DNA of 39,913 nt, from assembly GCA_035512595.1 (NCBI GenBank), contig DATKDU010000497.1, positions 1 through 39,913 of the forward strand. Reading direction: 5' to 3'. The notes under the pieces were generated by a model. That model was given only the letters and a program-made list of their open reading frames with translations, had not been told where the DNA came from and searched no databases. Source of the DNA: DATKDU01 sp035512595 (lineage in GTDB: Bacteria; Planctomycetota; Planctomycetia; Pirellulales; Pirellulaceae). Position numbers and translations under genes: made by a program. Of the stretch, positions 1-7,452 are shown in pieces (positions within the stretch are counted from its first letter, which is position 1; each line of letters opens with the position of its first letter).

Positions 1-101
1 ACCGCCACCTGACCCGCCAGCGGAGCGGCAGAATCGGCCTTTTCGGCAGGGTTTGGCATAGGTTTGGCGATTTCGGCGGACGGAACTTGCGGAGCTAAGG
101 T

Positions 102-1283
102 ATGCTTCTTTCGATGATAACTGCCACTGCCGAAGGCCGCATGACCCCCAAGGAGCTCGTTCGAGGTTTGCCTCGCACGGCGCTGGCCTTTCGCGGCTAC
201 GACGTGGCCAACTTGGGCCGCAGCGCCGAGCTACTGGCTAATCCAAAGTATGGACCGACCGTCACTCGGTATCTCAAGCTCTCCTCGGCCGCGGCTGCCG
301 ACATCCTCCAGCGGCCCGTCGATCTGCTGGCGGTAGTTCGAGCCGGCGAGGAACTGCCGCTGGAAAAATATGGCGAGGCGGTCGCGCTGGTCGTCGCCAT
401 GGAGGGCGCGCAACTGGAACTCCTGCGTCTCCTCTTCAAAGTCCCGGTGGAAACCGCCCGGCTGTCGTTTGGCTTCAGCCTGGGGGAGATCGCGGCACTC
501 GTCGCCGGCGGTGTGCTGGAAATCCCCGATGCGCTCAAAGCCCCGCTATCGCTGGCGGATGACTGCGTGGCCTTGGCCCGCGATATGGCTCTGGGGATCT
601 TCTTCACGCGCAGTGCCGAACTGCCGCTGGATGACATCCGCCGCCTGCTGTTGATCGTCAATGCCGAGGGTAAGGGAGTGATCGGCATTTCGGCGTTTTT
701 GTCGCCCAACTCGATGCTGCTGATGGGACAGCACAACACGCTCGAACGGTTCAAGGAACTAGCCCAGGAACGGCTGCCGGTCAAGGTTCAGCTCCGCCGG
801 CATTCGGATCGCTGGCCGCCGCTGCACACACCGATCGTCTGGGAAAAACAGATTCCCAATCGGGCGGCGTCGATCATGCATACCCTGCCGTTCGCACCCA
901 GGGAGCCGCGGCCGCCGGTGCTCTCGCTCGTCACCGGGCGATTCAGCTACACCGACTTCAGCGCCCGCGCCATCATGCACCAGTGGGTCGATCATCCCCA
1001 GCGATTGTGGGACGCTGTGTATGAAACGCTGGCGCTTGGCATTCGCACGGTCATTCATGTGGGACCGGCCCCCAATATCATTCCCGCCACCTACAAACGT
1101 CTGGCGGACAACGTCCGTCAGCAGACGCAAAATAATCTGTCGATGCGAATGCTCGCCGCCGCGGCGCGGAGGCGCTGGCTCAAGGCGGTCCTGCCGCAAC
1201 GGGCGGCGCTGATGCACGCTCCGCTCGTGGAGCACATCGTGCTCGAGGATTGGCTCTTGGCGCACGCGGCGGAAGCGATCTAG
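102..1283 (+). CDS. FabD-like acyl-carrier-protein acyltransferase
   Basis: A 393-residue protein of the malonyl-CoA:ACP transacylase fold. The nucleophile elbow reads FGFSLGEIAALVAGG (Ser126), matching the family GHSLGE motif. A histidine in PPLHTPIV (His242) sits where FabD has its catalytic His. It probably moves an acyl group between CoA and a carrier-protein thiol in the cytoplasm, in fatty-acid or polyketide-like synthesis. The start is supported by GGAG seven bases upstream. Two oddities are visible. It is longer than usual FabD (about 310 residues). The N-terminal GQG motif that supplies an oxyanion-hole glutamine is not seen; the matching stretch reads AFRGYDVANLG. Malonyl specificity is therefore unproven, and it could belong to a specialised lipid or secondary-metabolite route. 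No ketosynthase or ACP gene adjoins it in the window. The gene converges on the next one across a 16-bp gap. Confidence 0.8.
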   Translation: MLLSMITATAEGRMTPKELVRGLPRTALAFRGYDVANLGRSAELLANPKYGPTVTRYLKLSSAAAADILQRPVDLLAVVRAGEELPLEKYGEAVALVVAMEGAQLELLRLLFKVPVETARLSFGFSLGEIAALVAGGVLEIPDALKAPLSLADDCVALARDMALGIFFTRSAELPLDDIRRLLLIVNAEGKGVIGISAFLSPNSMLLMGQHNTLERFKELAQERLPVKVQLRRHSDRWPPLHTPIVWEKQIPNRAASIMHTLPFAPREPRPPVLSLVTGRFSYTDFSARAIMHQWVDHPQRLWDAVYETLALGIRTVIHVGPAPNIIPATYKRLADNVRQQTQNNLSMRMLAAAARRRWLKAVLPQRAALMHAPLVEHIVLEDWLLAHAAEAI

Positions 1284-1299
1284 GCTTGGGTCCCCGCCG

Positions 1300-2979
1300 T
1301 CACGGCAGCTCGAAACAGGCTGCCTGCTGTGCATTGCGGATTAGCAGCAGGCGGCCATAGAGCGCGATGCTATTCCACGTCTTTCCCTCCAGCGCGTCGA
1401 TCCGTCCGAGCTCGACATGTTCCTGCGGATTGGCCTCCACCAGCGCGAGCTCTCCGTTTTCCGACAGCACGAGGATCAAGTCGCCGACGCCGAGCACCTG
1501 GCCGTGGCCGTAGCGGCCCCGCCGCCAGCGGCTCTGGCCGTCGTCGAGGCTGACGCATTCGAGAATGCCGTCGGACAGGCCATACGCAAAGTCGCCCACG
1601 ATCGTGAGATTCGCGAATTTCGTTTTGAGGACGCGGGAATTCTTCCACACCGGCTCGACGGCGAACTTGCCGTCCGTCTCGCGGATGCGAATCATCTCCG
1701 CTCCTTCGCCATACCCTTTCGTGAGCAGGATGCGATCGCCTGACAGTGGACGAGGCTGCGAGCAGCTCGCATTGCCGCTGCTGCTGCCCGGCCAGGCATG
1801 TTTCCAAAGCACTTCGCCGGTTTCGCAGCCGTGGCCAGTGACGTCCCCTTCGTTGACGGAAATGATCTGCCGCCGGCCGGCGAGGGTTGCCTCGACAGGG
1901 GTGACGTAGCTGATCTGCGACTTGCCCCCGCGCCATCGCTCTGCGCCGCTGACCAGGTCGTAGGCGATGAGCGACGTGGCCGCCTTGTCGCGACCGCCGC
2001 CGGGGACGACGAGCATCCCCAGGTCGGCCAGCACGAGGGGCGAGCCGGCGCGGCCCCACATGATGGCCTGCGATTCGGCCGCCTTGTCGCTGCCGGTCTC
2101 GGCCAGCAGATCCTTTTCCCAAATCACCTTGCCATTCTTGCCGTCGAGGCAGAGCAGGGTTCCCATGCCGCCGATCGTGTAGACGCGGCCGCCGTGAATC
2201 GTCGGCGTCGAGCGCGGGCCGACCCCTCCCATCGGCGCTTCGTGCCGGCCGGGCTTCACACACTTCCAAACCAGCTTGCCGGTGGCCGCTTCATAGCAAG
2301 CGACCCATTCGTCGTCGCCGTGCTGCTCGAGCGTCACCGCATAGCCATTGACGATCGCAAAGGCACTCCATCCCTGCCCGCTCGTCTGCCGCCACAAGAG
2401 TTTTGGCGGCGTCGATTGCCAGTCGCGGGACAGCGGCTTGCCCCCAGCCGCGGCCAGGTAATTGGTTCCCTCGGGCCCCAGGAAGCGGGGAAAGTCGTCG
2501 GGGGTCGTCGTGGTCAAATCCGCTTGGGGCTGCTCCCCTTTTTTTCCAGTTTCCGCCGTGACCGGTGGTGGAGGACGATCGTCCGGCAAAATGGATGCCA
2601 GCCACGGGCGCGGCACAAGCGCAAACGCCATGTCCCCCGTCGGTCCGTCAATCTGAAAGCCGCTGGCCACCACGATGGCCAGAGCGAGCAAAGTCATCAG
2701 CACCCCCCCCTTAGTGACCCAGCGGTAATCACTGAAGCAGAGGAACCAGACCGCCACGGTGACCGCAATCAAAAAGCTCAGGACCAGCGTCGAAAGGTTC
2801 GCCGCCGACGTGTCGAACATCTTGATGACCGCCGACATCTCGTCCCGGAAGATGCGGACCAGCAGCATGACCACCAGGCAGACGAGGATGATCGTCGTGG
2901 CGACGCGGCCGGGAAAGAAACGCGACGCGCGCAGCGGCGAGCCGGGAAGGGGCGATTGATCAGCCGTGGCAGTGGTCAT
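1300..2979 (-). CDS. Membrane-anchored PQQ-like (BamB-type) beta-propeller protein
   Basis: About 559 residues. Three hydrophobic segments lie near the N terminus (roughly residues 26-44, 62-82 and 92-108). A proline-rich linker follows, then from about residue 165 a beta-propeller with PQQ/BamB-type blades, shown by repeated patterns such as WVACYEAATGKLVWK, LLCLDGKNGKVIWEKDL and LIAYDLVSGAERW. Blades of this kind bind PQQ in alcohol dehydrogenases. Planctomycetes carry many copies with no proven cofactor, so an enzymatic role is not claimed. The likely topology places the propeller outside the cytoplasmic membrane. The frame stays open upstream to 3237, but that extension (rich in Cys, Gly and Pro) looks non-coding. 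I chose the Met at 2979, just before the first TM segment. Its ribosome-binding site is weak. Confidence 0.85.
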   Translation of the reverse strand: MTTATADQSPLPGSPLRASRFFPGRVATTIILVCLVVMLLVRIFRDEMSAVIKMFDTSAANLSTLVLSFLIAVTVAVWFLCFSDYRWVTKGGVLMTLLALAIVVASGFQIDGPTGDMAFALVPRPWLASILPDDRPPPPVTAETGKKGEQPQADLTTTTPDDFPRFLGPEGTNYLAAAGGKPLSRDWQSTPPKLLWRQTSGQGWSAFAIVNGYAVTLEQHGDDEWVACYEAATGKLVWKCVKPGRHEAPMGGVGPRSTPTIHGGRVYTIGGMGTLLCLDGKNGKVIWEKDLLAETGSDKAAESQAIMWGRAGSPLVLADLGMLVVPGGGRDKAATSLIAYDLVSGAERWRGGKSQISYVTPVEATLAGRRQIISVNEGDVTGHGCETGEVLWKHAWPGSSSGNASCSQPRPLSGDRILLTKGYGEGAEMIRIRETDGKFAVEPVWKNSRVLKTKFANLTIVGDFAYGLSDGILECVSLDDGQSRWRRGRYGHGQVLGVGDLILVLSENGELALVEANPQEHVELGRIDALEGKTWNSIALYGRLLLIRNAQQAACFELP

Positions 2980-3338
2980 GGCAGCCTGTGAGGGGGAGGT
3001 TTGACACTGACAATCGGGAAGTATAGGAAACTGTGGCAATCGGCGACCAGGGCAGGGTTGGCCACGGGTGCCAGGATTTCCTTGAGCACCACGATAATAA
3101 GCGACAAGCGGCACCTGGAAACTCAGATTTTTGGCACTGTCCCCCGAGAGCAACACACACGCGGCGCAAGCCTTGGGCCGGCTAAGGGTTCGGGCAATCT
3201 CGGCAATTCTGCCGGAAAGCGGGGTGGACAGTGACACCCGCTAGAGTGCCAGCATGGTCAATTGAGATGGTGGTGGGGTGGGAAGGGTTCTCCATGATCG
3301 CTGGTGCAAGGATCGTGTCGCCGTGCGATAATCCGCGC
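2980..3338. other. Intergenic region upstream of the propeller and protease genes
   Basis: About 360 bases between divergent genes, presumably holding both promoters; I could not fix either promoter by eye. CACTGTCC (3135-3142) and GGACAGTG (3226-3233) form a distant 8-bp inverted repeat, with a C-run after the first arm. This could be the remains of a small palindromic element. No convincing small gene is seen. Confidence 0.4.
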
Positions 3339-4247
3339 ATGCTCATCAACGAAAACATCCGAAAATGCGTTGCCTTTGCTGGGGTGCGTGGCCCCAGCGA
3401 CTACACGATCCTTGGGACCGCCTTCTTTGTGGTTCACCGCATCGAAGGAACGGATATGCACGAGCTGTATATGGCGACGGCGCGCCACGTCGTCGAAAGC
3501 GCGTGGGAAAAGTCAATTGATGGCGCGGCCTACTTTCGACTCAATGAAAAAGCCGGAACGTCTACTTGGGTGAGAATTCCGCGCGGTGACTGGGAGTTTC
3601 ACGAGGACGATAAGATCGACGCCGCCATTGGGCGATTGCACTGCCTGGGCGACGATGACTTTGTAGAGAAATTCGATCATAGCGCCGTTGGCGAGGAGAT
3701 GTTCCTAACCCAAGAAGCGATAGAGGGGCTACGGATTCGGCCAGGTGAAAACCTGTTTTTCCCAGGACTGTTTTGCCGCTTCCCTGGAAATCAGGCCAAT
3801 CTTCCAATCTTGAGAACAGGGACTATCGCGGCGTTGCCGACAGAACAAACGCGAACAAGTAGAGGCCTGGCGCGCGTGTACTTGGCTGAACTAAGGTCGA
3901 TAGGCGGCCACAGCGGCTCGCCGGTTTTTGTGCATCTTGACCATGAAGCTTGGCTTCAAGCTGTTCGGTCAGAGGAATTCAAGAACAGTAGATACCTTGA
4001 GTCCTACCCGTTTCTGGGGATGGTTCATGGCTTCTTTCCAATTCGTGCCGACCAATTTGCGCCCATAGTGTCCGACGGCAGCACAGAAACCGCAGCGCGG
4101 GCGGAAGATTACAATTCTGGTATCGCCGCTATTGTTCCGGCGTCTGACATCATGCACGTACTTCACCAGCCAGCGCTACTTGATTCGCGCCGCATCACTA
4201 GCGAGGAGATTATCCGCAAGCGTACTGGCCCCACAACCGAAACCTAG
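3339..4247 (+). CDS. Trypsin-like serine protease domain protein
   Basis: About 302 residues. The three marks of a chymotrypsin-fold protease appear in order: TARHVVE (catalytic His50 in this numbering), KIDAAIGRL (Asp94) and IGGHSGSPVFV (Ser192, equivalent to GDSGGP). No signal peptide or TM segment is seen, so it appears cytoplasmic, which is unusual for a degradative trypsin. Such stand-alone Trypsin_2-type proteins often occur in accessory or defence-type islands. The start is uncertain. ATG 3339 begins just before the conserved part, while ATG 3294 has a better purine-rich leader (GGAAGGG). The DNA is visibly more A/T-rich than flanking genes, and a transposase relic lies just downstream, so it was probably acquired. 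No obvious partner gene adjoins it. Confidence 0.75.
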   Translation: MLINENIRKCVAFAGVRGPSDYTILGTAFFVVHRIEGTDMHELYMATARHVVESAWEKSIDGAAYFRLNEKAGTSTWVRIPRGDWEFHEDDKIDAAIGRLHCLGDDDFVEKFDHSAVGEEMFLTQEAIEGLRIRPGENLFFPGLFCRFPGNQANLPILRTGTIAALPTEQTRTSRGLARVYLAELRSIGGHSGSPVFVHLDHEAWLQAVRSEEFKNSRYLESYPFLGMVHGFFPIRADQFAPIVSDGSTETAARAEDYNSGIAAIVPASDIMHVLHQPALLDSRRITSEEIIRKRTGPTTET

Positions 4248-4297
4248 CGCGAACCAAAACGCGGCGGAACAATCTTGGGAAACAAGGTGGGAAACAA

Positions 4298-4334
4298 GGG
4301 ACATTTTACTTTTTAGAACAAAGTAGAATGTCCC
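4298..4334. repeat. REP-like hairpin with GGGACATT arms
   Basis: GGGACATTTTACTTT (4298-4312) pairs with AAAGTAGAATGTCCC (4320-4334) through one G-T wobble, around a 7-base loop. A further 7-bp stem, CGCCAGC/GCTGGCG (4348-4373), follows. Long stems with GGGACATTCTACTTT arms look like the repeats associated with IS200-like REP transposases, but no such transposase gene is present here. It could also end transcription of the protease gene. Confidence 0.55.
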
Positions 4335-4406
4335 CTATTGCCACGGACGCCAGCTATGGCGAGCGGGCTGGCGAATCACGTCTGGACGCTGGGGGAACTG
4401 AGGTGT

Positions 4407-4505
4407 TTAGCTTTTTAGGAAGTTTGGGTCGTTCATTAGACCGCCAGCAGATTTTTCAATTTGCAGCAAGTCCTTGCCGATGTCGAGGCCGAGGAAGAAC
4501 GTCAT
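4407..4505 (-). pseudogene. 5' relic of an IS110-family transposase
   Basis: A 32-codon reading frame starts MTFFLGLDIGKD, the usual beginning of IS110-family DEDD transposases (the first Asp of the RuvC-like site lies in the G-D-x-x-K context). It has a textbook ribosome-binding site, GGAGGT, eight bases before the ATG. After the first dozen residues similarity stops and the frame ends at a TAA (4407-4409). The catalytic domain and the C-terminal serine domain are missing. I read this as the left end and first codons of an IS110 copy, joined to unrelated DNA. The recognition rests on a short N-terminal motif, so it is a moderate call. Confidence 0.5.
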
Positions 4506-4672
4506 GATACAATACCTCCATGCTGCGATTCGGGGTCGGGACACGGGCGCGACGCTTGTACGCGCGGTCTAGTGCCGCAAGATGGTCCACGCACTCGAAG
4601 GTCCCGGGGTCGCAATCTCCGCGAGGCTGTCAATGCAGCAAGCGGCGGGGGCGATCTCCCGAACCAGGCTCC

Positions 4673-4709
4673 GTTTGCCGGCCGGGTTGACATCACCCGG
4701 TCGGCAAAC
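4673..4709 (+). terminator. 15-bp hairpin followed by a T-run
   Basis: GTTTGCCGGCCGGGT (4673-4687) pairs with ACCCGGTCGGCAAAC (4695-4709), with one G-T wobble and a 7-base loop. ATTTTTG follows directly on the + strand, so it fits an intrinsic terminator reading rightward. There is no credible + strand gene immediately upstream. It may instead be a structured part of the IS110 left end on the other strand. Confidence 0.4.
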
Positions 4710-4780
4710 ATTTTTGCTGATGCAGGAATTGTCCTGCTAGCAACAAGAGGTCCGCGTATGAGAGCGTACAAGCGGCGGAC
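4673..4780 (-). other. Cluster of hairpins upstream of the IS110 relic (possible structured RNA)
   Basis: Reading on the - strand toward the transposase start, three stems occur in about 110 bases: GTCCGC/GCGGAC (4750-4780), GCAGGA/TCCTGC with a 4-base loop (4722-4737), and the 15-bp stem at 4673-4709. IS110-type elements carry a bridge RNA in a non-coding end upstream of or behind the transposase, so a decayed bridge-RNA segment is possible. No target or donor loops have been matched. Confidence 0.25.
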
Positions 4781-4815
4781 CACATCGGAGCGAAAATCGA
4801 ATCGGCCGCTTGCCT

Positions 4816-4845
4816 CATTTACTGATATTGTGTACACTATGTCAA
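4816..4845 (-). promoter_or_regulatory. Candidate promoter overlapped by a 22-bp dyad
   Basis: On the - strand a consensus TTGACA (4845-4840) is followed after 17-18 bases by GTAAAT or TAAATG. The spacer holds a near-palindrome, TGATATTGTGTACACTATGTCA in two halves (4823-4844, 9 of 11 pairs matching, core GTGTACAC). The arrangement suits a sigma70-type promoter with an operator. It points toward the hairpin cluster and the IS110 relic. The -10 match is weak. Confidence 0.35.
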
Positions 4846-4871
4846 GGCGTACACCTGCGCTGGCTTCGTTC

Positions 4872-4979
4872 TTTGACAACCGAATATCCTACGGCATGCC
4901 TCGCACGGCTTCTTGCGCCGCTGGCGCAGACTGACCAGATTGACAGGTTTATTGACAAACCCCCCCTTTGGTTGTCAAA
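4872..4979. repeat. 10-bp inverted repeat pair
   Basis: TTTGACAACC (4872-4881) and GGTTGTCAAA (4970-4979) are perfect inverted copies 88 bp apart. Between them lies TTGACAGGTTTATTGACA. They could be ends of a small element or paired protein-binding sites. No coding sequence lies between them. Confidence 0.4.
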
Positions 4980-5052
4980 AAACCTCCCCAGCTCCGCCAG
5001 CGACGGCAGTCCGGGGCCGATAAGGAGCGGAGTTGAAAAGGCGCTGAGCGGG

Positions 5053-5173
5053 CTTATTAAAGGAAAATCCTGCGGTTTCGCTAAGTGATTCTCGCGTAAC
5101 AGCTTAGAATGTGCGAGCCTGGGGGCCGGGGGGACGGAACACTTATTAAAGGAAAATCCGTCGGTTTCGCTAA
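5053..5173. repeat. Pair of 32-bp direct repeats
   Basis: Positions 5053-5084 and 5142-5173 are the same 32-base sequence at 30 of 32 positions. Each starts CTTATTAAAGGAAAATCC and ends CGGTTTCGCTAA. They are separated by 57 bases. GATAAGGAG lies both before the first copy (5019-5027) and after the second (5184-5192). Only two copies occur, so this is not a CRISPR array. No protein is encoded. Confidence 0.7.
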
Positions 5174-5249
5174 TCGATTGGCGGATAAGGAGTTAGACGC
5201 GAAAATCGACCGTGGAAAAAGCCCCAAAGTCCTTATCAGCGCCAGATCA

Positions 5250-5265
5250 GGGGGCTGACGCCCCC
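5250..5265. repeat. GGGGG-CTGACG-CCCCC hairpin
   Basis: Five G, the loop CTGACG and five C form a compact stem. I recall similar 'gggggcgtcagccccc' sequences as dispersed intergenic repeats in Pirellulales genomes. Only one copy is visible in this window. Confidence 0.45.
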
Positions 5266-5297
5266 GCTCTTGCCTGGCCTGGAAGTCGTGTCGAGAG

Positions 5298-5427
5298 CAA
5301 ACGCGCTATAACGGACGCGCAAACGCGCTATATTTCGCCCCGCGCCAAGGCGCTATATTTCGCCGCAAGTGGCTGTCTGGACAAGTGTTGCGTCACGCCG
5401 AGAGGGCGGCGCAAAGGCGCTATCACC
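5298..5427. repeat. Degenerate GCGCTATA tandem repeats
   Basis: Four related units occur: CAAACGCGCTATA (5298-5310), CAAACGCGCTATATTTCGCC (5320-5339), CCAAGGCGCTATATTTCGCC (5345-5364) and GCAAAGGCGCTATCACC (5411-5427). Spacing is about 22-25 bases for the first three. They lie just past the stop codon of the HEAT-repeat gene, which reads from the other strand. Role unknown. Confidence 0.6.
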
Positions 5428-5443
5428 AGCCCGCGTCCTGGCT

Positions 5444-6544
5444 TCACGGCCGCTTTCCGAGTATCTGCCTGGCCTCGCGGGCGGCCGATTGGAGCTTGAC
5501 GGAGTCGCTCTTGATGTGGGTCAGGTCGGCGGAGGCGAGCTGATCGAGGGCGGCGCCGAGCGGCGAGAGATCGGCGGTCGGGTTTTCCTCGTGCAGCTTG
5601 AGGCTGGCTTGAATGCCGGCCAGCAGGACGGCGGCCCGCTTGCGGTCTTGATCGACGGGATAGCGCTCGTCTTTGGCGGCCAGCGGATTGTTGGCGGCGA
5701 GCATTTCCTTGATCACTCGGATCGCCCGCACGTCCCCCTGGCGGGCCAGGCCGGTGGCGGCATTGTAACGGGCCGCCGGGTAAGTGTCGCCGAGCATGGC
5801 CGCCAGGCGGGCCAGCGCCTCGTCCCCGCCGACAATTCCCAATGTGTAGGCCGATACGGCCCGCACCTCGGCGTGCGGCCGATAAACGGCCGGCTCGTCG
5901 TCGCTGGAAGGGGGGGGCGGCTCGTCGGCATCGCTGGCGCGGGACGCGGCCAAGAGCGTGGGGAGCACGTTCTTCTCGCCGCGGATCTTTTCCGGGCCGA
6001 GTCGATCCGCCAGCGTGGCGATCGCCTCGATGGCCGACAGCCGCACCTCGGCCTCGACGAGATCCCGCTCCTGCGAAGCACACTCCAGCAGCACCGGCAG
6101 GCCCTCCGTGACGTGGAACATCCCCAGGGCTCGGCAAAGGAACATCCGCCGCTGGGCGCGGGCCTTCTTCCCCTGGCCGGTGGCGGGCGTCTTCATGTCG
6201 CTAGCTAGCATCCCGGCCAGCCGGGCCGCCAGGTCGCGGTCGGCCCGCAGCTCGTCGTACTTCGGGTCGGGACTGCGGAGGACGTCGGCCAGCTCCTTGG
6301 CCGCCTGCCAACTGTTGTCGTCGAAATTCTCCAGCCGCCGCAGCAAGGCATCGGGGTTGTCGCGCCCCAGATGGGCCATCCAGCTAAACAACAGCCACAG
6401 CAGCACCACGATCGAGACGATCAAGAGCGGAATCAAAAAGAGCTGCAGGATGAAGCTGGCCGTCGGGGCTTCCACCGGCGGCAACTGGCTGTCGGCGCTG
6501 CGGAGCGGGGGGGGCGATTCATCCACGGCGTTGGGAGGGTTCAT
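5444..6544 (-). CDS. Membrane-anchored HEAT-repeat protein
   Basis: A 366-residue protein. A short Pro-rich N terminus precedes one strong TM helix (about residues 31-56). Helical repeats of the HEAT/PBS-lyase type follow: RMFLCRALGMFHVTEGLPVLLECA, EVRLSAIEAIATLAD, and AVSAYTLGIVGGDEALARLAAMLGD followed by ARYNAATGLARQGDVRAIRVIKEML. HEAT repeats are scaffolds that bind proteins; no catalytic residues are visible. A Pro- and Asp-rich stretch (DADEPPPPSSDDEP) separates two blocks of repeats. It is divergent from the lipoate-ligase-like gene across about 120 bases, so the two may share a control region. The exact partner is unknown. Confidence 0.8.
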   Translation of the reverse strand: MNPPNAVDESPPPLRSADSQLPPVEAPTASFILQLFLIPLLIVSIVVLLWLLFSWMAHLGRDNPDALLRRLENFDDNSWQAAKELADVLRSPDPKYDELRADRDLAARLAGMLASDMKTPATGQGKKARAQRRMFLCRALGMFHVTEGLPVLLECASQERDLVEAEVRLSAIEAIATLADRLGPEKIRGEKNVLPTLLAASRASDADEPPPPSSDDEPAVYRPHAEVRAVSAYTLGIVGGDEALARLAAMLGDTYPAARYNAATGLARQGDVRAIRVIKEMLAANNPLAAKDERYPVDQDRKRAAVLLAGIQASLKLHEENPTADLSPLGAALDQLASADLTHIKSDSVKLQSAAREARQILGKRP

Positions 6545-6661
6545 TTCGCTTCTCGGGAGGGATCCGATTCAGTGTAGGCCAGCGGACGGCGGGGCCAAAG
6601 GGGGCCAGCTTACCCGCCGCCGCTCCTGACGAGGCGGACTACGAATGCTAGAACAGCAGGC

Positions 6662-7378
6662 ATGCACTTTTTGGAAGTTACGCTCCCCACTGCCGCCGAG
6701 AATGTGGCTCTCGACGAGGCGCTCCTCGATGCGGGGGAAGAGGGGCGCGGCGGCGAGCACTTGCGGATCTGGGAGCTCGCGCAGCCGGCGGTGATCGTCG
6801 GCCGCAGCAGCCGCCTGGCGGAAGAAGTCCGCCTGGACGAATGCCGGCGGCGGGGGATCGAGATCGTGCGCCGCGCCAGCGGCGGGGCGGCCATCGTCGC
6901 CGGGCCGGGCTGCCTCTTGTACAGCCTGATCCTCTGCTACGGAGAGCGCCCGCACCTGCGGCATTTGGACCAGGCGCACGGCTATGTGCTCGGCCGACTG
7001 GCGGCGGCCATCGGCAGGCACGTGCCGGGCGTCGCATACCGGGGCACCAGCGATCTGGCCGTCGGCGAGAAAAAATTCTCCGGCAACAGCCTCCGCTGCA
7101 AGCGCGACTGGTTCCTCTACCACGGCACGCTGCTGTATGCCGCGGAGTTGGATCTTATCGAGTCGCTGCTGGCCACTGCGCCGCGGCAGCCGGCGTATCG
7201 CGGCGGGCGGAGCCATGCACAGTTCGTGACCAATCTGCCGCTGGCGCGCGACGCGCTGGTGGAGGCGGTGCGGGAGGCATTCGCCGCTGGGCCGGTGGCC
7301 GAAGTCTGGCCCCAACAGGACGTCCAGCGCCTGGTCCGCGAGAAATATGGGCGGGAAGAATGGACTACGCTACGATGA
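6662..7378 (+). CDS. Lipoate-protein ligase A / octanoyltransferase family protein
   Basis: A 238-residue protein of the biotin/lipoate A/B ligase fold. It has RRASGGAAI (residues 70-78), matching the family RRxSGGGAV lipoyl-binding loop. [20 protein letters not shown] (136-155), followed by GTLL, carries the conserved lysine and the HGTLL motif. It should attach lipoate or octanoate to the lipoyl domains of 2-oxoacid dehydrogenases or glycine-cleavage H protein, in the cytoplasm. It lacks the extra C-terminal domain of E. coli LplA, so it may act as an octanoyltransferase (LipM/LipL-like) or as an LplA catalytic subunit; the sequence does not decide. The ATG has AGCAGG just upstream. It lies 74 bp before apt on the same strand, possibly in one transcript. 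Confidence 0.85.
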   Translation: MHFLEVTLPTAAENVALDEALLDAGEEGRGGEHLRIWELAQPAVIVGRSSRLAEEVRLDECRRRGIEIVRRASGGAAIVAGPGCLLYSLILCYGERPHLRHLDQAHGYVLGRLAAAIGRHVPGVAYRGTSDLAVGEKKFSGNSLRCKRDWFLYHGTLLYAAELDLIESLLATAPRQPAYRGGRSHAQFVTNLPLARDALVEAVREAFAAGPVAEVWPQQDVQRLVREKYGREEWTTLR

Positions 7379-7452
7379 CCGCGGTTCCCCTCGCACCTTT
7401 CGCCCCAGCGAATTGGCCCGTATATTTGCCAGCAATCCAAGCGGAGTCCTTC

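Noticed and set aside
1..101. Possible end of an upstream gene at the window edge
   Set aside because: Too short to identify a frame or product; a TGA at 10-12 alone is not evidence.
4461..4934. 157-codon + strand frame in the accessory patch
   Set aside because: It runs through several hairpins and opposite the IS110 start, has no ribosome-binding site and no domain.
5053..5173. CRISPR-like repeat-spacer pattern
   Set aside because: Only two repeat copies with one 57-base gap, and no cas gene in the window.
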